A stretch of DNA of 64,000 nt from Micrococcales bacterium UBA7469 (GTDB lineage Bacteria; Actinomycetota; Actinomycetes; Actinomycetales; Microbacteriaceae), in assembly GCA_002479805.1 (NCBI GenBank), contig DLPB01000025.1:6168-70167 (forward strand). The letters run 5' to 3'. The position numbers and the translations under genes are program-made. The notes below the pieces were generated by a model. It was not told where the DNA came from, searched no databases, and saw nothing but the letters and a program-made list of their open reading frames with translations. Within the stretch, counting starts at the first letter, position 1. Every line of letters starts with the position of its first letter. Positions 9,657-17,701 of the stretch are shown here, piece by piece.

Positions 9657-10496
9657 TTGTCAGTCCCAATTTCTTTTGAGGTTTACCCGCCTCGTGAACC
9701 CGAGGCCGCCCCGGCGCTTTACGAAGCCATTGATCGCCTTGCGGAACTTTCGCCAGACTTTATTTCTGTAACCTTCGGGGCAGGTGGTTCCGACACTTCA
9801 GGGTCGATTGAGGTGCTGAGCTACATCAAGAGTCAAACTCAGGCCGTTCCGCTTGCCCACCTAACCTGCGTCGGCACCAGCGAGCTAGAAGCGCGCGCTA
9901 CCATTCAGCAGTTTCTTGATGCCGGAATTTTGGACTTTCTGGCTCTGCGCGGAGACCTGCCCGCGGGGCAAACCAAGCTAGCCTCAGGCTCACTAGCAAG
10001 CGCTAGCGAGCTAGTTGGAGTAATTCGTTCGGTAGCCACTCAGCCCGGCGCCAAAGTGGCGGTAGCGGCATTTCCCAACGGACATCCTGAGTCAGGTGAA
10101 GAGCGTTCCGACCTGCTGGCTCTAAAGGCCAAGCAAGATGCCGGGGCTGATTTTGCAATTACGCAATTGTTCTTTTACGCCGAGGACTACTTTCGCTTTT
10201 TGGAGCTGGTACGAAAGGCTGGGGTAACCATCCCCATCATTCCCGGCATTATGCCAATTAGCTCTGGAAAGCGCTTGGCCAGGGTTCTAGAGCTCACGGG
10301 GGAGCGAGAGCCAAAAGAGCTAGCTTGGGCCTTAGCCCAGGCATCCGATGCTGCCGCAAGGCTAGAGTTGGGAATCAATTGGGCAGCCGATCTGGTAGCA
10401 GATCTGGTTTCTGGAGGTGCACCGGGAATTCACCTCTACGCCTTCAATGAGTACAAAAACGTCACCGAAGTGCTTAGGCGTGCTGGCCTGGTTTAG
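9657..10496 (+). CDS. metF: 5,10-methylenetetrahydrofolate reductase
   Basis: MetF reduces methylene-THF to 5-methyl-THF with an FAD cofactor, supplying the methyl group for methionine synthesis. The 279-residue protein has the family N-terminus ISFEVYPPR, then SVTFGAGGS, HLTCVG and LALRGDLP, which line the folate and FAD sites of the TIM barrel. The TTG start at 9657 is fixed by GGAGG at 9648-9652, four bases upstream. The gene has its own promoter at 9580-9608 and stands alone. A separate promoter follows for pgsA. Confidence 0.93.
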   Translation: MSVPISFEVYPPREPEAAPALYEAIDRLAELSPDFISVTFGAGGSDTSGSIEVLSYIKSQTQAVPLAHLTCVGTSELEARATIQQFLDAGILDFLALRGDLPAGQTKLASGSLASASELVGVIRSVATQPGAKVAVAAFPNGHPESGEERSDLLALKAKQDAGADFAITQLFFYAEDYFRFLELVRKAGVTIPIIPGIMPISSGKRLARVLELTGEREPKELAWALAQASDAAARLELGINWAADLVADLVSGGAPGIHLYAFNEYKNVTEVLRRAGLV

Positions 10497-10509
10497 CCCA
10501 GTTCGGCAT

Positions 10510-10515
10510 TAGAAT
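10510..10515 (+). promoter_or_regulatory. -10 box of a leaderless pgsA transcript
   Basis: TAGAAT ends seven bases before the ATG at 10523, and no Shine-Dalgarno sequence is present. The expected transcription start coincides with the A of the ATG. Confidence 0.6.
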
Positions 10516-10522
10516 CTGGCAC

Positions 10523-11086
10523 ATGAGCCTCAGGCAAGAGTTGCGCAGCGTGCCAAACATGCTGAGTATTTTGCGACTCATTCTGGTGCCGGTATTCCTT
10601 TGGCTTTTGCTAAACGATCACATGTTCTGGGCGCTGGCTGTTCTTGCATTTGCCGGAGCTTCAGACTGGCTAGATGGTCAGATTGCCCGGCGTTTTAATC
10701 AGGTGACAGAGCTGGGCAGGGTTCTAGATCCTGCGGCTGACCGACTTTACATTTTCGCCAGTCTGATTGGGTTGGTAATCAACGGCAATATTCCGGCCTG
10801 GTTGGCCGTTGCCGTCATCGCCCGCGATGTCATGCTTTTGATTGTCTATCCAGTTCTTGCAACTCATGGCTACGGTCCTTTGCCGGTGCACTTTTTGGGC
10901 AAGGCTGGAACTTTCGCTCTGCTTTATGCATTGCCGCTGATGCTGTTGGCGGACCTCTGGCCGAGTGCAGAATTTGTAATTTTGCCGCTGTCTTGGGCCT
11001 TTGCCTACTGGGGTGTTGGACTGTATTGGTTGGCCGGCTTTATTTACGTCAAGCAAGTTAAAGATTTGGTTTCGAGCCGGGAATAA
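10523..11086 (+). CDS. pgsA: CDP-alcohol phosphatidyltransferase (PgsA family)
   Basis: This integral membrane enzyme transfers a phosphatidyl group from CDP-diacylglycerol to an alcohol, most likely glycerol 3-phosphate for phosphatidylglycerol synthesis. The complete family motif is present between Asp48 and Asp73: D51-G52-x2-A55-R56-x8-G65-x3-D69-x3-D73. Several hydrophobic segments follow in the 187 residues. Acceptor identity is not certain, since actinobacterial paralogues include inositol-phosphate and cardiolipin synthases. It lies just upstream of garA, as pgsA2 does in mycobacteria. Confidence 0.87.
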   Translation: MSLRQELRSVPNMLSILRLILVPVFLWLLLNDHMFWALAVLAFAGASDWLDGQIARRFNQVTELGRVLDPAADRLYIFASLIGLVINGNIPAWLAVAVIARDVMLLIVYPVLATHGYGPLPVHFLGKAGTFALLYALPLMLLADLWPSAEFVILPLSWAFAYWGVGLYWLAGFIYVKQVKDLVSSRE

Positions 11087-11092
11087 ATCCTC

Positions 11093-11098
11093 TAGCAT
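11093..11098 (+). promoter_or_regulatory. Candidate -10 box of garA
   Basis: TAGCAT lies 22 bases before the garA GTG. Transcription from about 11105 would give a leader of roughly 16 bases containing the strong ribosome site AGGGGAGG at 11108-11115. Confidence 0.45.
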
Positions 11099-11120
11099 TG
11101 AGTCTCTAGGGGAGGACCAA

Positions 11121-11540
11121 GTGGCTAAGGATTTTCAGTCGAGCGATGAAACCGCTCGCTTTTCAGAAGATCTTGTGCCCCAGGACTCCGACCTGCTTTC
11201 CCCCGAGGAACAAGCCGCTGTCACCGCCTTACCGGCTGGATCGGCACTGCTAATTGTTCGTCGCGGGGCGGGTGTTGGATCAAGATTTTTACTTGACCAG
11301 GAAGTGACCGTTGCAGGTCGTCACCCAGATGCCGATATCTTCTTGGATGATGTCACGGTGTCTCGCAAGCACGCAGAATTTATACGATCTGGTAACAGAT
11401 TCAAGGTAAGCGATTTGGGCTCTATGAATGGAACTTATGCTTCTGGTTCAAGAGTGGATTCCGCAGAACTCAGCCACGGCGACGAAGTGCTGATTGGCAA
11501 GTTCCGGATGACCTTTTTCGCTTCAGACAAGGACAGGTAG
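11121..11540 (+). CDS. garA: FHA-domain regulator, GarA/OdhI type
   Basis: GarA/OdhI proteins are small FHA switches that, when unphosphorylated, inhibit 2-oxoglutarate dehydrogenase and tune glutamate metabolism. The GTG at 11121 follows AGGGGAGG and gives 139 residues. The FHA fold (about 42-134) shows GRHPDADI at 66-73, SRKHAEF at 81-87 and the phosphothreonine-binding Asn103. The N-terminal tail carries ET at residues 10-11 (DETARF) instead of the twin-threonine ETTS of mycobacterial and corynebacterial proteins. Two MerR genes follow, the usual garA context. The target enzymes are inferred from the family. Confidence 0.88.
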   Translation: MAKDFQSSDETARFSEDLVPQDSDLLSPEEQAAVTALPAGSALLIVRRGAGVGSRFLLDQEVTVAGRHPDADIFLDDVTVSRKHAEFIRSGNRFKVSDLGSMNGTYASGSRVDSAELSHGDEVLIGKFRMTFFASDKDR

Positions 11541-11542
11541 TT

Positions 11543-12223
11543 ATGGATAGCGCCGTAAGGAGAATCCAAGACCACCTCAAGCTCTATACCATCGGTCAGG
11601 TGCTTGGGGTGCTCAAGCCTGACTTCTCAGACCTCAGCCCATCCAAGCTTCGCTTTCTAGAGGACCAGGGGCTCATCACTCCCGACCGCACCGACTCTGG
11701 CTACCGCAAGTATTCCGAATCGCAGATTGAGCGAATTCGCATCATTCTCACGCTCCAGCGTGACCAGTACCTGCCGCTGAAGGTGATTCGTGATTACCTG
11801 GATGAAATTGACGCGGGTCGTCAGCCGCTTTTGCCTCCCACCAATCCGGGCTCGCTTCGCAAGGGCCAGCGTTTCTCAACCGCTCAGCTGAAGGCAGAAA
11901 CCGGCCTGAGTGACCACGCTTTCCGCGAGGGTGCTGAGCTTGGCCTATTCGGTGCCCAGCCACATTCCTCTCACGAGGTCGAGATCGCATTTGCGCTGGT
12001 GGGGCTTGAGCAATTTGGAATTCAACCAAGACACCTCAGGGGACTGAAGTCAGCCGCCGAGCGCGAGGTTGGCATCATCACCGGCGTTACCGAGCCGGTG
12101 CTGCGAAAGAAGGCTCCTGAGTCGGCCGCTCGCGCAGCCCACATTGCCCGCGAAATTGCCGAGCGTTTTGGCGCTATCCGATCGCACTTGATTTCTGAGG
12201 CAATCGACTCGATCGAGAACTAG
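11543..12223 (+). CDS. ftsR: MerR-family regulator, FtsR type (Rv1828-like)
   Basis: A winged-helix MerR DNA-binding domain occupies residues about 12-85 (LYTIGQVLGVL, then KLRFLEDQGLI and SGYRKYSESQIERI), followed by a long C-terminal domain with no metal-binding cysteines. Length 226. The order garA, this gene, a second MerR gene matches Rv1827-Rv1828-Rv1830. In Corynebacterium the corresponding protein, FtsR, activates ftsZ; ftsZ is in this window with an inverted repeat in its leader. The ATG is two bases after the garA stop, so they are cotranscribed. Specific identity as FtsR is inference from context and similarity. Confidence 0.78.
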   Translation: MDSAVRRIQDHLKLYTIGQVLGVLKPDFSDLSPSKLRFLEDQGLITPDRTDSGYRKYSESQIERIRIILTLQRDQYLPLKVIRDYLDEIDAGRQPLLPPTNPGSLRKGQRFSTAQLKAETGLSDHAFREGAELGLFGAQPHSSHEVEIAFALVGLEQFGIQPRHLRGLKSAAEREVGIITGVTEPVLRKKAPESAARAAHIAREIAERFGAIRSHLISEAIDSIEN

Positions 12224-12263
12224 GTTCCGACACGCCGAGCTGTGGATAAACCATAAACCTCAG

Positions 12264-12281
12264 GTTGAAGGCAGACTTAAC
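12264..12281. promoter_or_regulatory. Inverted repeat upstream of second MerR gene
   Basis: GTTGAAG at 12264-12270 and ACTTAAC at 12275-12281 form an imperfect inverted repeat 28 bases before the GTG. The right arm ends in CTTAAC like the element in the ftsZ leader at 38241-38259. It may be a MerR operator. Confidence 0.35.
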
Positions 12282-12308
12282 GGAACTTGACCACAGGGAG
12301 AAGGCAAA

Positions 12309-12821
12309 GTGGAGATCGAATCCCCAATGCTGTTCACCGACGGCCTGCCAGCGCAGGACATCGGTTACCGTGGTGCGTCCGCTGCCGCAGCAGCCGGTAT
12401 TTCTTATCGTCAGCTTGATTACTGGGACCGCACCGGCCTGGTGATTCCCTCGATTCAAAGCGCAACTGGTTCTGGATCTCAGCGCCTGTATGCCTTCCGC
12501 GACATTTTGGTGCTAAAGCTGGTCAAGCGGCTTTTGGACACCGGCGTATCACTGCAGCAGATTCGCTTGGCGGTTGAGCAGTTGCGTGCTGCCGGCATGA
12601 GTGATCTGAGCAACACCACCCTGATGTCTGATGGCGCCAGGGTTTACCTCTGCACCTCACAGGACGAAGTTATTGACCTACTTGGTCAGGGTCAGGGTGT
12701 ATTTGGTATTGCTGTGGGCCGGGTGCTACGTGAAGTTGAGGCAACCTTGGTTGACTTTGCTGCCGAAGAGGCCAACATTCAAGATGAGCTAGCGGCTCGA
12801 CGAGCCCGCAAGATTTCCTAG
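12309..12821 (+). CDS. MerR-family regulator (Rv1830-like)
   Basis: A MerR helix-turn-helix at about residues 18-90 (GYRGASAAAAAGISYRQLDYWDRTGLV, then QRLYAFRDILVLKLVKRLLDTG) is followed by a short helical C-terminal part; 170 residues in all. GTG 12309 is preceded by GGGAG at 12296-12300, eight bases away. It resembles the second MerR protein of the garA locus in other actinobacteria. In those genomes a bifunctional nuclease gene usually separates the two MerR genes; here only 85 bases separate them. Its stop shares the four bases CTAG with the convergent parA-like gene. The target is unknown. Confidence 0.8.
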   Translation: MEIESPMLFTDGLPAQDIGYRGASAAAAAGISYRQLDYWDRTGLVIPSIQSATGSGSQRLYAFRDILVLKLVKRLLDTGVSLQQIRLAVEQLRAAGMSDLSNTTLMSDGARVYLCTSQDEVIDLLGQGQGVFGIAVGRVLREVEATLVDFAAEEANIQDELAARRARKIS

Positions 12822-13735
12822 CGTCTAAACCAACGCTTCTTTTTAGCTTCCGCCCGAGACTGTGGTGCTTCCTCATTTGGAATTAGCTCTGTGATGGGAT
12901 TTGCGCGACCACGAGTGGCGCGACCAACAACTCCGACTCGGTCCCGACGCTCGGTGCCGTGTTCGATATCGGAAACCGCTCCTGCTAACAGCCAGTCGAA
13001 TCCCTTAGCAATCTCAGCGGCACCCTCGGCCGGCCAGGCGTGAATTGGTCGCGCTGCTCCGGTTGACTGTTGGATTGCCGCGCGCTCTTCAAAGAACGGC
13101 ATCAAAAGCTGCTCACCAAACATTTCACGAAGTTCCTTGATGCGGTATTCGTGCTCATTGGATTGCGGGCGAAGACGGTTTACCACAACCCCCAGCAACT
13201 GAAGTCGTGGGGTCAGCTTGGCGCTGATCTCGGCGATGGCCTTGCGGGCGCGGTCCGCTGCAATCACTGAGTACAGCGATGGCTCGGTCACCAAGATCAC
13301 TCGATCGGATGCCACCCAGGCGGTCCTGGTGAGTGCGTTGATAGATGGGGGAGTGTCGATGATTACGAGGTCGTATTCGTCCTCAATCTGAGTGAGAACT
13401 TCTTCTAGCTTCCAGACATCTGCCACCGATGGGGCTGGGTTGTCTAATAGCAAGGATCGCGGGGAGCCAACCAGAACATCCATCTTTGAGCTGGCATTCC
13501 AGGGCGATGGCACGATAGAGCGTCGAATGATCGGGAGTTTCGGGGTCTGCAACACTTCTGCCACCGAGGTGCCGAAGTCGCTTACTGCTCCGAGGCCGCT
13601 GGTTGCATCGCACTGCGGGTCAAGGTCCACAAGCAATGTGTTCAAGCCCTTGTTCAGGGCGGCAGACGCCAGACCTAGGGCGACGGTGGTTTTTCCGACG
13701 CCACCTTTTAGGGAGCTCACGCTTAGAACTTGCAC
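12818..13735 (-). CDS. Orphan ParA/MinD-like ATPase
   Basis: The 305-residue protein has a ParA-type deviant Walker A (SLKGGVGKTTVALGLA, residues about 8-23), a Walker A' strand (LVDLDPQCDAT) and Walker B (LVIIDTPPS). The C-terminus is strongly basic and aromatic (KKKRWFRR), which could bind DNA or membrane. There is no parB or minC neighbour; it is divergent from pyc and convergent with the MerR gene. It is clearly distinct from the ParA at 2057. The GTG start lies six bases after a -10 box, so the mRNA is probably leaderless. Cargo or function is unknown. Confidence 0.82.
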   Translation of the reverse strand: MQVLSVSSLKGGVGKTTVALGLASAALNKGLNTLLVDLDPQCDATSGLGAVSDFGTSVAEVLQTPKLPIIRRSIVPSPWNASSKMDVLVGSPRSLLLDNPAPSVADVWKLEEVLTQIEDEYDLVIIDTPPSINALTRTAWVASDRVILVTEPSLYSVIAADRARKAIAEISAKLTPRLQLLGVVVNRLRPQSNEHEYRIKELREMFGEQLLMPFFEERAAIQQSTGAARPIHAWPAEGAAEIAKGFDWLLAGAVSDIEHGTERRDRVGVVGRATRGRANPITELIPNEEAPQSRAEAKKKRWFRR

Positions 13736-13759
13736 TGCAATAGGCTACCCTTTTATAGA
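13730..13759 (+). promoter_or_regulatory. Candidate promoter of pyc
   Basis: TTGCAC at 13730-13735 and TATAGA at 13754-13759 are 18 bases apart. Transcription near 13766 would leave a leader of about 33 bases. The -35 hexamer overlaps the start codon of the divergent ParA gene, so the two promoters may interfere. Confidence 0.5.
13741..13747. promoter_or_regulatory. Symmetric -10 element between orphan parA and pyc
   Basis: TAGGCTA reads TAGGCT on the plus strand and TAGCCT on the minus strand. On the minus strand it ends six bases before the GTG at 13735 with no ribosome site, the leaderless arrangement. On the plus strand it could also serve pyc. Confidence 0.5.
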
Positions 13760-13798
13760 CGGGTTCGCCGAAGCACCCCACCGTTTCAGTGAGGTTCT

Positions 13799-16700
13799 AT
13801 GTTCAAGAAAATTCTGGTTGCTAACCGTGGCGAAATCGCAGTCCGCGCTTTCCGCGCCGCCTATGAGGCTGGGGCTTCAACCGTTGCGGTTTACCCATTC
13901 GAAGACCGCAATTCAGTTCACCGCCTAAAGGCCGATGAGGCATACGAAATCAGCGCTGAGGGATCGCCGGTAAAGGCATATCTATCGGTTTCTGAGATGA
14001 TCCGCGTTGCCAAAGAATCTGGCGCGGATGCGATTTATCCAGGTTACGGCTTCCTATCCGAGAATCCTGATTTGGCCAGGGCGGCCGCCGAGGCTGGCAT
14101 TGCGTTTGTTGGTCCGGCTCCCGAGGTTCTCGAACTTGCCGGCGACAAGGTAAACGCCAAAGCGGCTGCTATTCGGGCCGGGGTTCCGGTTTTGGCATCA
14201 ACTGAATCTTCTGATGACGTAAATGTTTTGGTGCCGCAAGCTCAAAAGATCGGCTTTCCACTCTTTGTAAAGGCGGTTGCCGGCGGCGGCGGTCGCGGTA
14301 TGCGCAAGGTCGAGCAGGAATCTGAGCTGGTCCAATCCCTTGAGGCAGCCATGCGTGAAGCCGGCAGTGCCTTTGGTGACCCTAGAGTCTTCTTGGAGCA
14401 GGCGGTAATTCGCCCGCGCCACATCGAAGTGCAGATTCTTGCCGACATGCACGGCAACATCATTCACCTGCATGAGCGCGACTGCAGCATTCAGCGTAGA
14501 AACCAGAAAGTCGTTGAGATTGCACCGGCTCCAAGACTCGATGACGAGCTTCGCCAGAAACTTTTCCGCGATGCGCTGGCCTTTGCCAAGGAAATCGGCT
14601 ACCAGAACGCCGGGACAGTTGAATTTTTGATTGATACCGTCGGCCCGAATACCGGCAAGCACGTCTTTATCGAGATGAACCCTCGCATTCAGGTGGAGCA
14701 CACCGTCACCGAGGAGGTCACCGATGTTGACCTGGTGCAGTCACAGCTGCGCATTGCTGCTGGCGCTACCTTGGACGAACTAGGTCTAAGCCAACAGAGC
14801 ATCAAGCCGCACGGTTTCGCTCTGCAGTGCCGCATCACCACCGAGGATCCGAGTGCCGGTTTTAGGCCTGACTCGGGCATGATCACCACCTATCGCTCAC
14901 CCGGCGGAGCCGGCATTCGCCTCGACGGTGGAACAGTTACTACCGGTGCAGAGGTATCTCCGCACTTTGACTCGATGCTGGTAAAGCTAATTACCAGAGG
15001 TCGCGATTTCCGCTCTGCGGTTGACCGTGCCAAGCGCGCGCTTGCCGAATTCAGAATCCGCGGTGTCGCAACCAACATCAACTTCTTGCAGGCCGTTTTG
15101 GACGATGAAACCTTCGCGTCTGGAGAGCTCTCCACCCACTTCATCGATGAGCGCCCTGAGCTAATGAACGGCAAGGTATCCCAAGACCGTGGCACCAAGG
15201 TGTTGCAGTGGCTGGCCGAGGTAACCGTAAACAAGCCTTGGGGTTCGCGCGAGGGCAAGATTGACCCGGCCTTGAAGCTTCCAAGCATTGACATCTCGGC
15301 CCCGGCACCAGCCGGCACCAAGCAACTACTCGCTCACTTAGGTCCAGAGGGTTTTGCTAAGTGGATGCGTGAGCAAAAGCGCGTGCTCGTTACTGACTCA
15401 ACTTTCCGCGATGCTCACCAGTCGCTTCTTGCGACTCGGGTTCGCGGTCGTGACCTGGTGGCAGCAGCGCCATATGTGGCGAGGATGACCCCGGAGCTGC
15501 TATCCATTGAGGCCTGGGGCGGCGCTACCTACGATGTCGCCCTGCGCTTTTTGGGTGAGGACCCATGGGATCGCCTCGCGCAGATTCGCGAAGCGCTTCC
15601 TAACGTCTGTATTCAGATGTTGCTGCGCGGACGCAACACGGTTGGCTACACCCCATACCCAGAAGAGGTAACCCGAGCCTTCGTGTTCGAGGCCGCCAGA
15701 ACCGGCGTGGACATCTTCCGAATCTTTGATGCTCTAAACGATGTCGATCAGATGATCCCAGCGATCAAGGCCGTTCGCGAAACCGGAACCGCGGTGGCCG
15801 AAGTTGGCATGAGCTACACCGGGAACCTGTCTGACCCAAGCGAAACCCTTTACGCGCTGGACTACTACCTTGAACTTGCGGACAAGATTGTCGCGGCTGG
15901 TGCTCACGTCTTGGCCATTAAGGACATGGCGGGGCTGCTTCGACCTCAGGCCGCAAAGACCCTGGTCACCGCCCTTAGGGAGCGCTTCGACCTTCCAGTT
16001 CACATCCACACCCACGACACCGCCGGTGGACAGCTGGCAACTCTTCTGGCTGCGGTTGAAGCTGGCGTGGATGCGGTAGACGTCGCAAGTGCCCCGATGG
16101 CCGGCACCACCAGCCAGCCCTCAGCCTCTGCTCTGGTCGCTGCCTTGGCGTTCACTGAACGTGACACCACCATGGATCTAGATCGGGTGACCGACCTTGA
16201 ACCCTACTGGGAGGCGGTTCGCAGAGTCTATGCTCCTTTCGAGTCGGGCTTGCCTGGACCGACCGGTCGCGTTTATCGACACGAGATTCCAGGTGGACAG
16301 CTATCAAACCTCAGGCAGCAAGCCATTGCGCTTGGGCTTGGAGATCGTTTCGAACTGGTTGAAGAGATGTATGCCGAGGCAAACCGCATTCTAGGTAGAC
16401 CGCCAAAGGTAACCCCATCCTCCAAGGTGGTCGGAGACCTTGCGCTGCATCTGGTTGCGGTCGGAGCCGACCCGAAGGACTTTGAGCAGAATCCACAAAA
16501 CTATGACATCCCGCAGAGCGTAGTTGGATTTATGGCGGGCGAATTGGGCGATTTGCCCGGCGGCTGGCCTGAGCCATTCCGCTCCAAGGTCCTGAGTGGT
16601 AGAAATGTCGATATCTCGATTACGCCAGTGGCCGATGAAGATTTGGCGAAACTAAATTCCAAGAAATACGCCGAGATTCGTGCCACTCTGAACCGCCTGC

Positions 16701-17200
16701 TCTTCCCAGGACCCACCAAGGACTTCCAGCGCACCAGCAACCTCTATGGGCAGCTGGACAAGCTGGCGACTCTGGATTACCTCTACGGTCTCGAATCAGA
16801 TGTTGAGCACGTGGTCGAACTTCGCAAGGGCATTCAGCTCTTTGTTGGACTTGAAGCAATTGGCGAAGCCGATGCCAGGGGACTGCGCTCGGTAATGGCA
16901 AAGCTCAATGGCCAACTCAGACCAATCACGGTTCGTGATCACAGCATCAAGGTTGCAGTTGCTAGTGCCGAGAAGGCCGATGCCACCAAGCCTGGCCACG
17001 CCGCAGCCCCTTTCACCGGAGTGGTGACCCCAAAGGTCGCGGTTGGCGACACCGTGTTGGTCGGTCAGCCGATTGCCAGCATTGAGGCCATGAAGATGGA
17101 GGCCAACATCGCTGCACCAATTGCTGGCCGCGTGGTTCGACTTGGAGTGGCTGGGCCAACCCCGGTTGAGGGCGGCGACTTGATTGCGGTTATCGAGTAG
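13799..17200 (+). CDS. pyc: Pyruvate carboxylase
   Basis: A biotin enzyme that carboxylates pyruvate to oxaloacetate to refill the TCA cycle. All modules lie in one chain of 1133 residues. Biotin carboxylase fills about 1-450 (ILVANRGEIAVRAFRAA; glycine-rich loop AGGGGRGM). The carboxyltransferase TIM barrel fills about 520-800 (TDSTFRDAHQSLLATR, QMLLRGRN, HIHTHDTAGG). A tetramerisation region follows, and the C-terminal carrier domain has the biotinylated Lys1099 in EAMKMEAN. The ATG at 13799 follows GTGAGG. It stands next to def, with no acc genes nearby. Confidence 0.97.
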   Translation: MFKKILVANRGEIAVRAFRAAYEAGASTVAVYPFEDRNSVHRLKADEAYEISAEGSPVKAYLSVSEMIRVAKESGADAIYPGYGFLSENPDLARAAAEAGIAFVGPAPEVLELAGDKVNAKAAAIRAGVPVLASTESSDDVNVLVPQAQKIGFPLFVKAVAGGGGRGMRKVEQESELVQSLEAAMREAGSAFGDPRVFLEQAVIRPRHIEVQILADMHGNIIHLHERDCSIQRRNQKVVEIAPAPRLDDELRQKLFRDALAFAKEIGYQNAGTVEFLIDTVGPNTGKHVFIEMNPRIQVEHTVTEEVTDVDLVQSQLRIAAGATLDELGLSQQSIKPHGFALQCRITTEDPSAGFRPDSGMITTYRSPGGAGIRLDGGTVTTGAEVSPHFDSMLVKLITRGRDFRSAVDRAKRALAEFRIRGVATNINFLQAVLDDETFASGELSTHFIDERPELMNGKVSQDRGTKVLQWLAEVTVNKPWGSREGKIDPALKLPSIDISAPAPAGTKQLLAHLGPEGFAKWMREQKRVLVTDSTFRDAHQSLLATRVRGRDLVAAAPYVARMTPELLSIEAWGGATYDVALRFLGEDPWDRLAQIREALPNVCIQMLLRGRNTVGYTPYPEEVTRAFVFEAARTGVDIFRIFDALNDVDQMIPAIKAVRETGTAVAEVGMSYTGNLSDPSETLYALDYYLELADKIVAAGAHVLAIKDMAGLLRPQAAKTLVTALRERFDLPVHIHTHDTAGGQLATLLAAVEAGVDAVDVASAPMAGTTSQPSASALVAALAFTERDTTMDLDRVTDLEPYWEAVRRVYAPFESGLPGPTGRVYRHEIPGGQLSNLRQQAIALGLGDRFELVEEMYAEANRILGRPPKVTPSSKVVGDLALHLVAVGADPKDFEQNPQNYDIPQSVVGFMAGELGDLPGGWPEPFRSKVLSGRNVDISITPVADEDLAKLNSKKYAEIRATLNRLLFPGPTKDFQRTSNLYGQLDKLATLDYLYGLESDVEHVVELRKGIQLFVGLEAIGEADARGLRSVMAKLNGQLRPITVRDHSIKVAVASAEKADATKPGHAAAPFTGVVTPKVAVGDTVLVGQPIASIEAMKMEANIAAPIAGRVVRLGVAGPTPVEGGDLIAVIE

Positions 17201-17206
17201 GTTGCC

Positions 17207-17701
17207 GTGACCGTTCGAGAAATTCGACTATTTGGCGACCCCGTCCTAAAGTCTGTGACCGAACAGGTCAAAGACTTCGAGTCGGTCAAGGGGCTGGTCC
17301 AAGACCTACTGGACACCACCGCACTGCCGGGTCGTGCCGGGGTGGCAGCCACTCAGATTGGTGTCGGCTTAGCCGTTTTTTCATACAACGTGAACGGCAA
17401 AATTGGCTACCTGATAAACCCTGAGATAGTGAGCGTCGAGGGGGAGTCGACGCTAATGGAAGAGGGCTGCCTTTCGGTACCGGGGCTATGGCACAAAACT
17501 CCAAGGTTTCCCAAAGCAACCGCACGTGGCTATCAGCTGGACGGATCGATCGTGGAAATTTCTGGAGAGGGTCTGATGGCTCAAGCACTCCAGCACGAAT
17601 GCGACCACCTAAATGGTTTGCTCTATCTTGATCGCCTCGAAAAAGAAGAACGGAGGCTGGCTTTCGCCAACCTCCGTCAACAGAGCTGGTTTATCGCTTA
17701 G
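17207..17701 (+). CDS. def: Peptide deformylase
   Basis: The enzyme removes the formyl group from nascent N-terminal methionine. Motif 2 EGCLSVP and motif 3 QHECDHLNG provide the Cys and two His metal ligands and the catalytic Glu. Motif 1 reads GRAGVAATQ, differing from the classic GxGxAAxQ in its first glycine, which suggests one of the divergent actinobacterial paralogues. Length 164. GTG 17207 is six bases after the pyc stop. The TAG stop overlaps the stop of the convergent acyl-CoA ligase gene. Confidence 0.92.
   Translation: MTVREIRLFGDPVLKSVTEQVKDFESVKGLVQDLLDTTALPGRAGVAATQIGVGLAVFSYNVNGKIGYLINPEIVSVEGESTLMEEGCLSVPGLWHKTPRFPKATARGYQLDGSIVEISGEGLMAQALQHECDHLNGLLYLDRLEKEERRLAFANLRQQSWFIA

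Noticed and set aside
14198..14701. Minus-strand open frame of 167 codons antisense to pyc
   Set aside because: No domain signature, no ribosome site, and complete overlap with the biotin carboxylase region of a certain gene.
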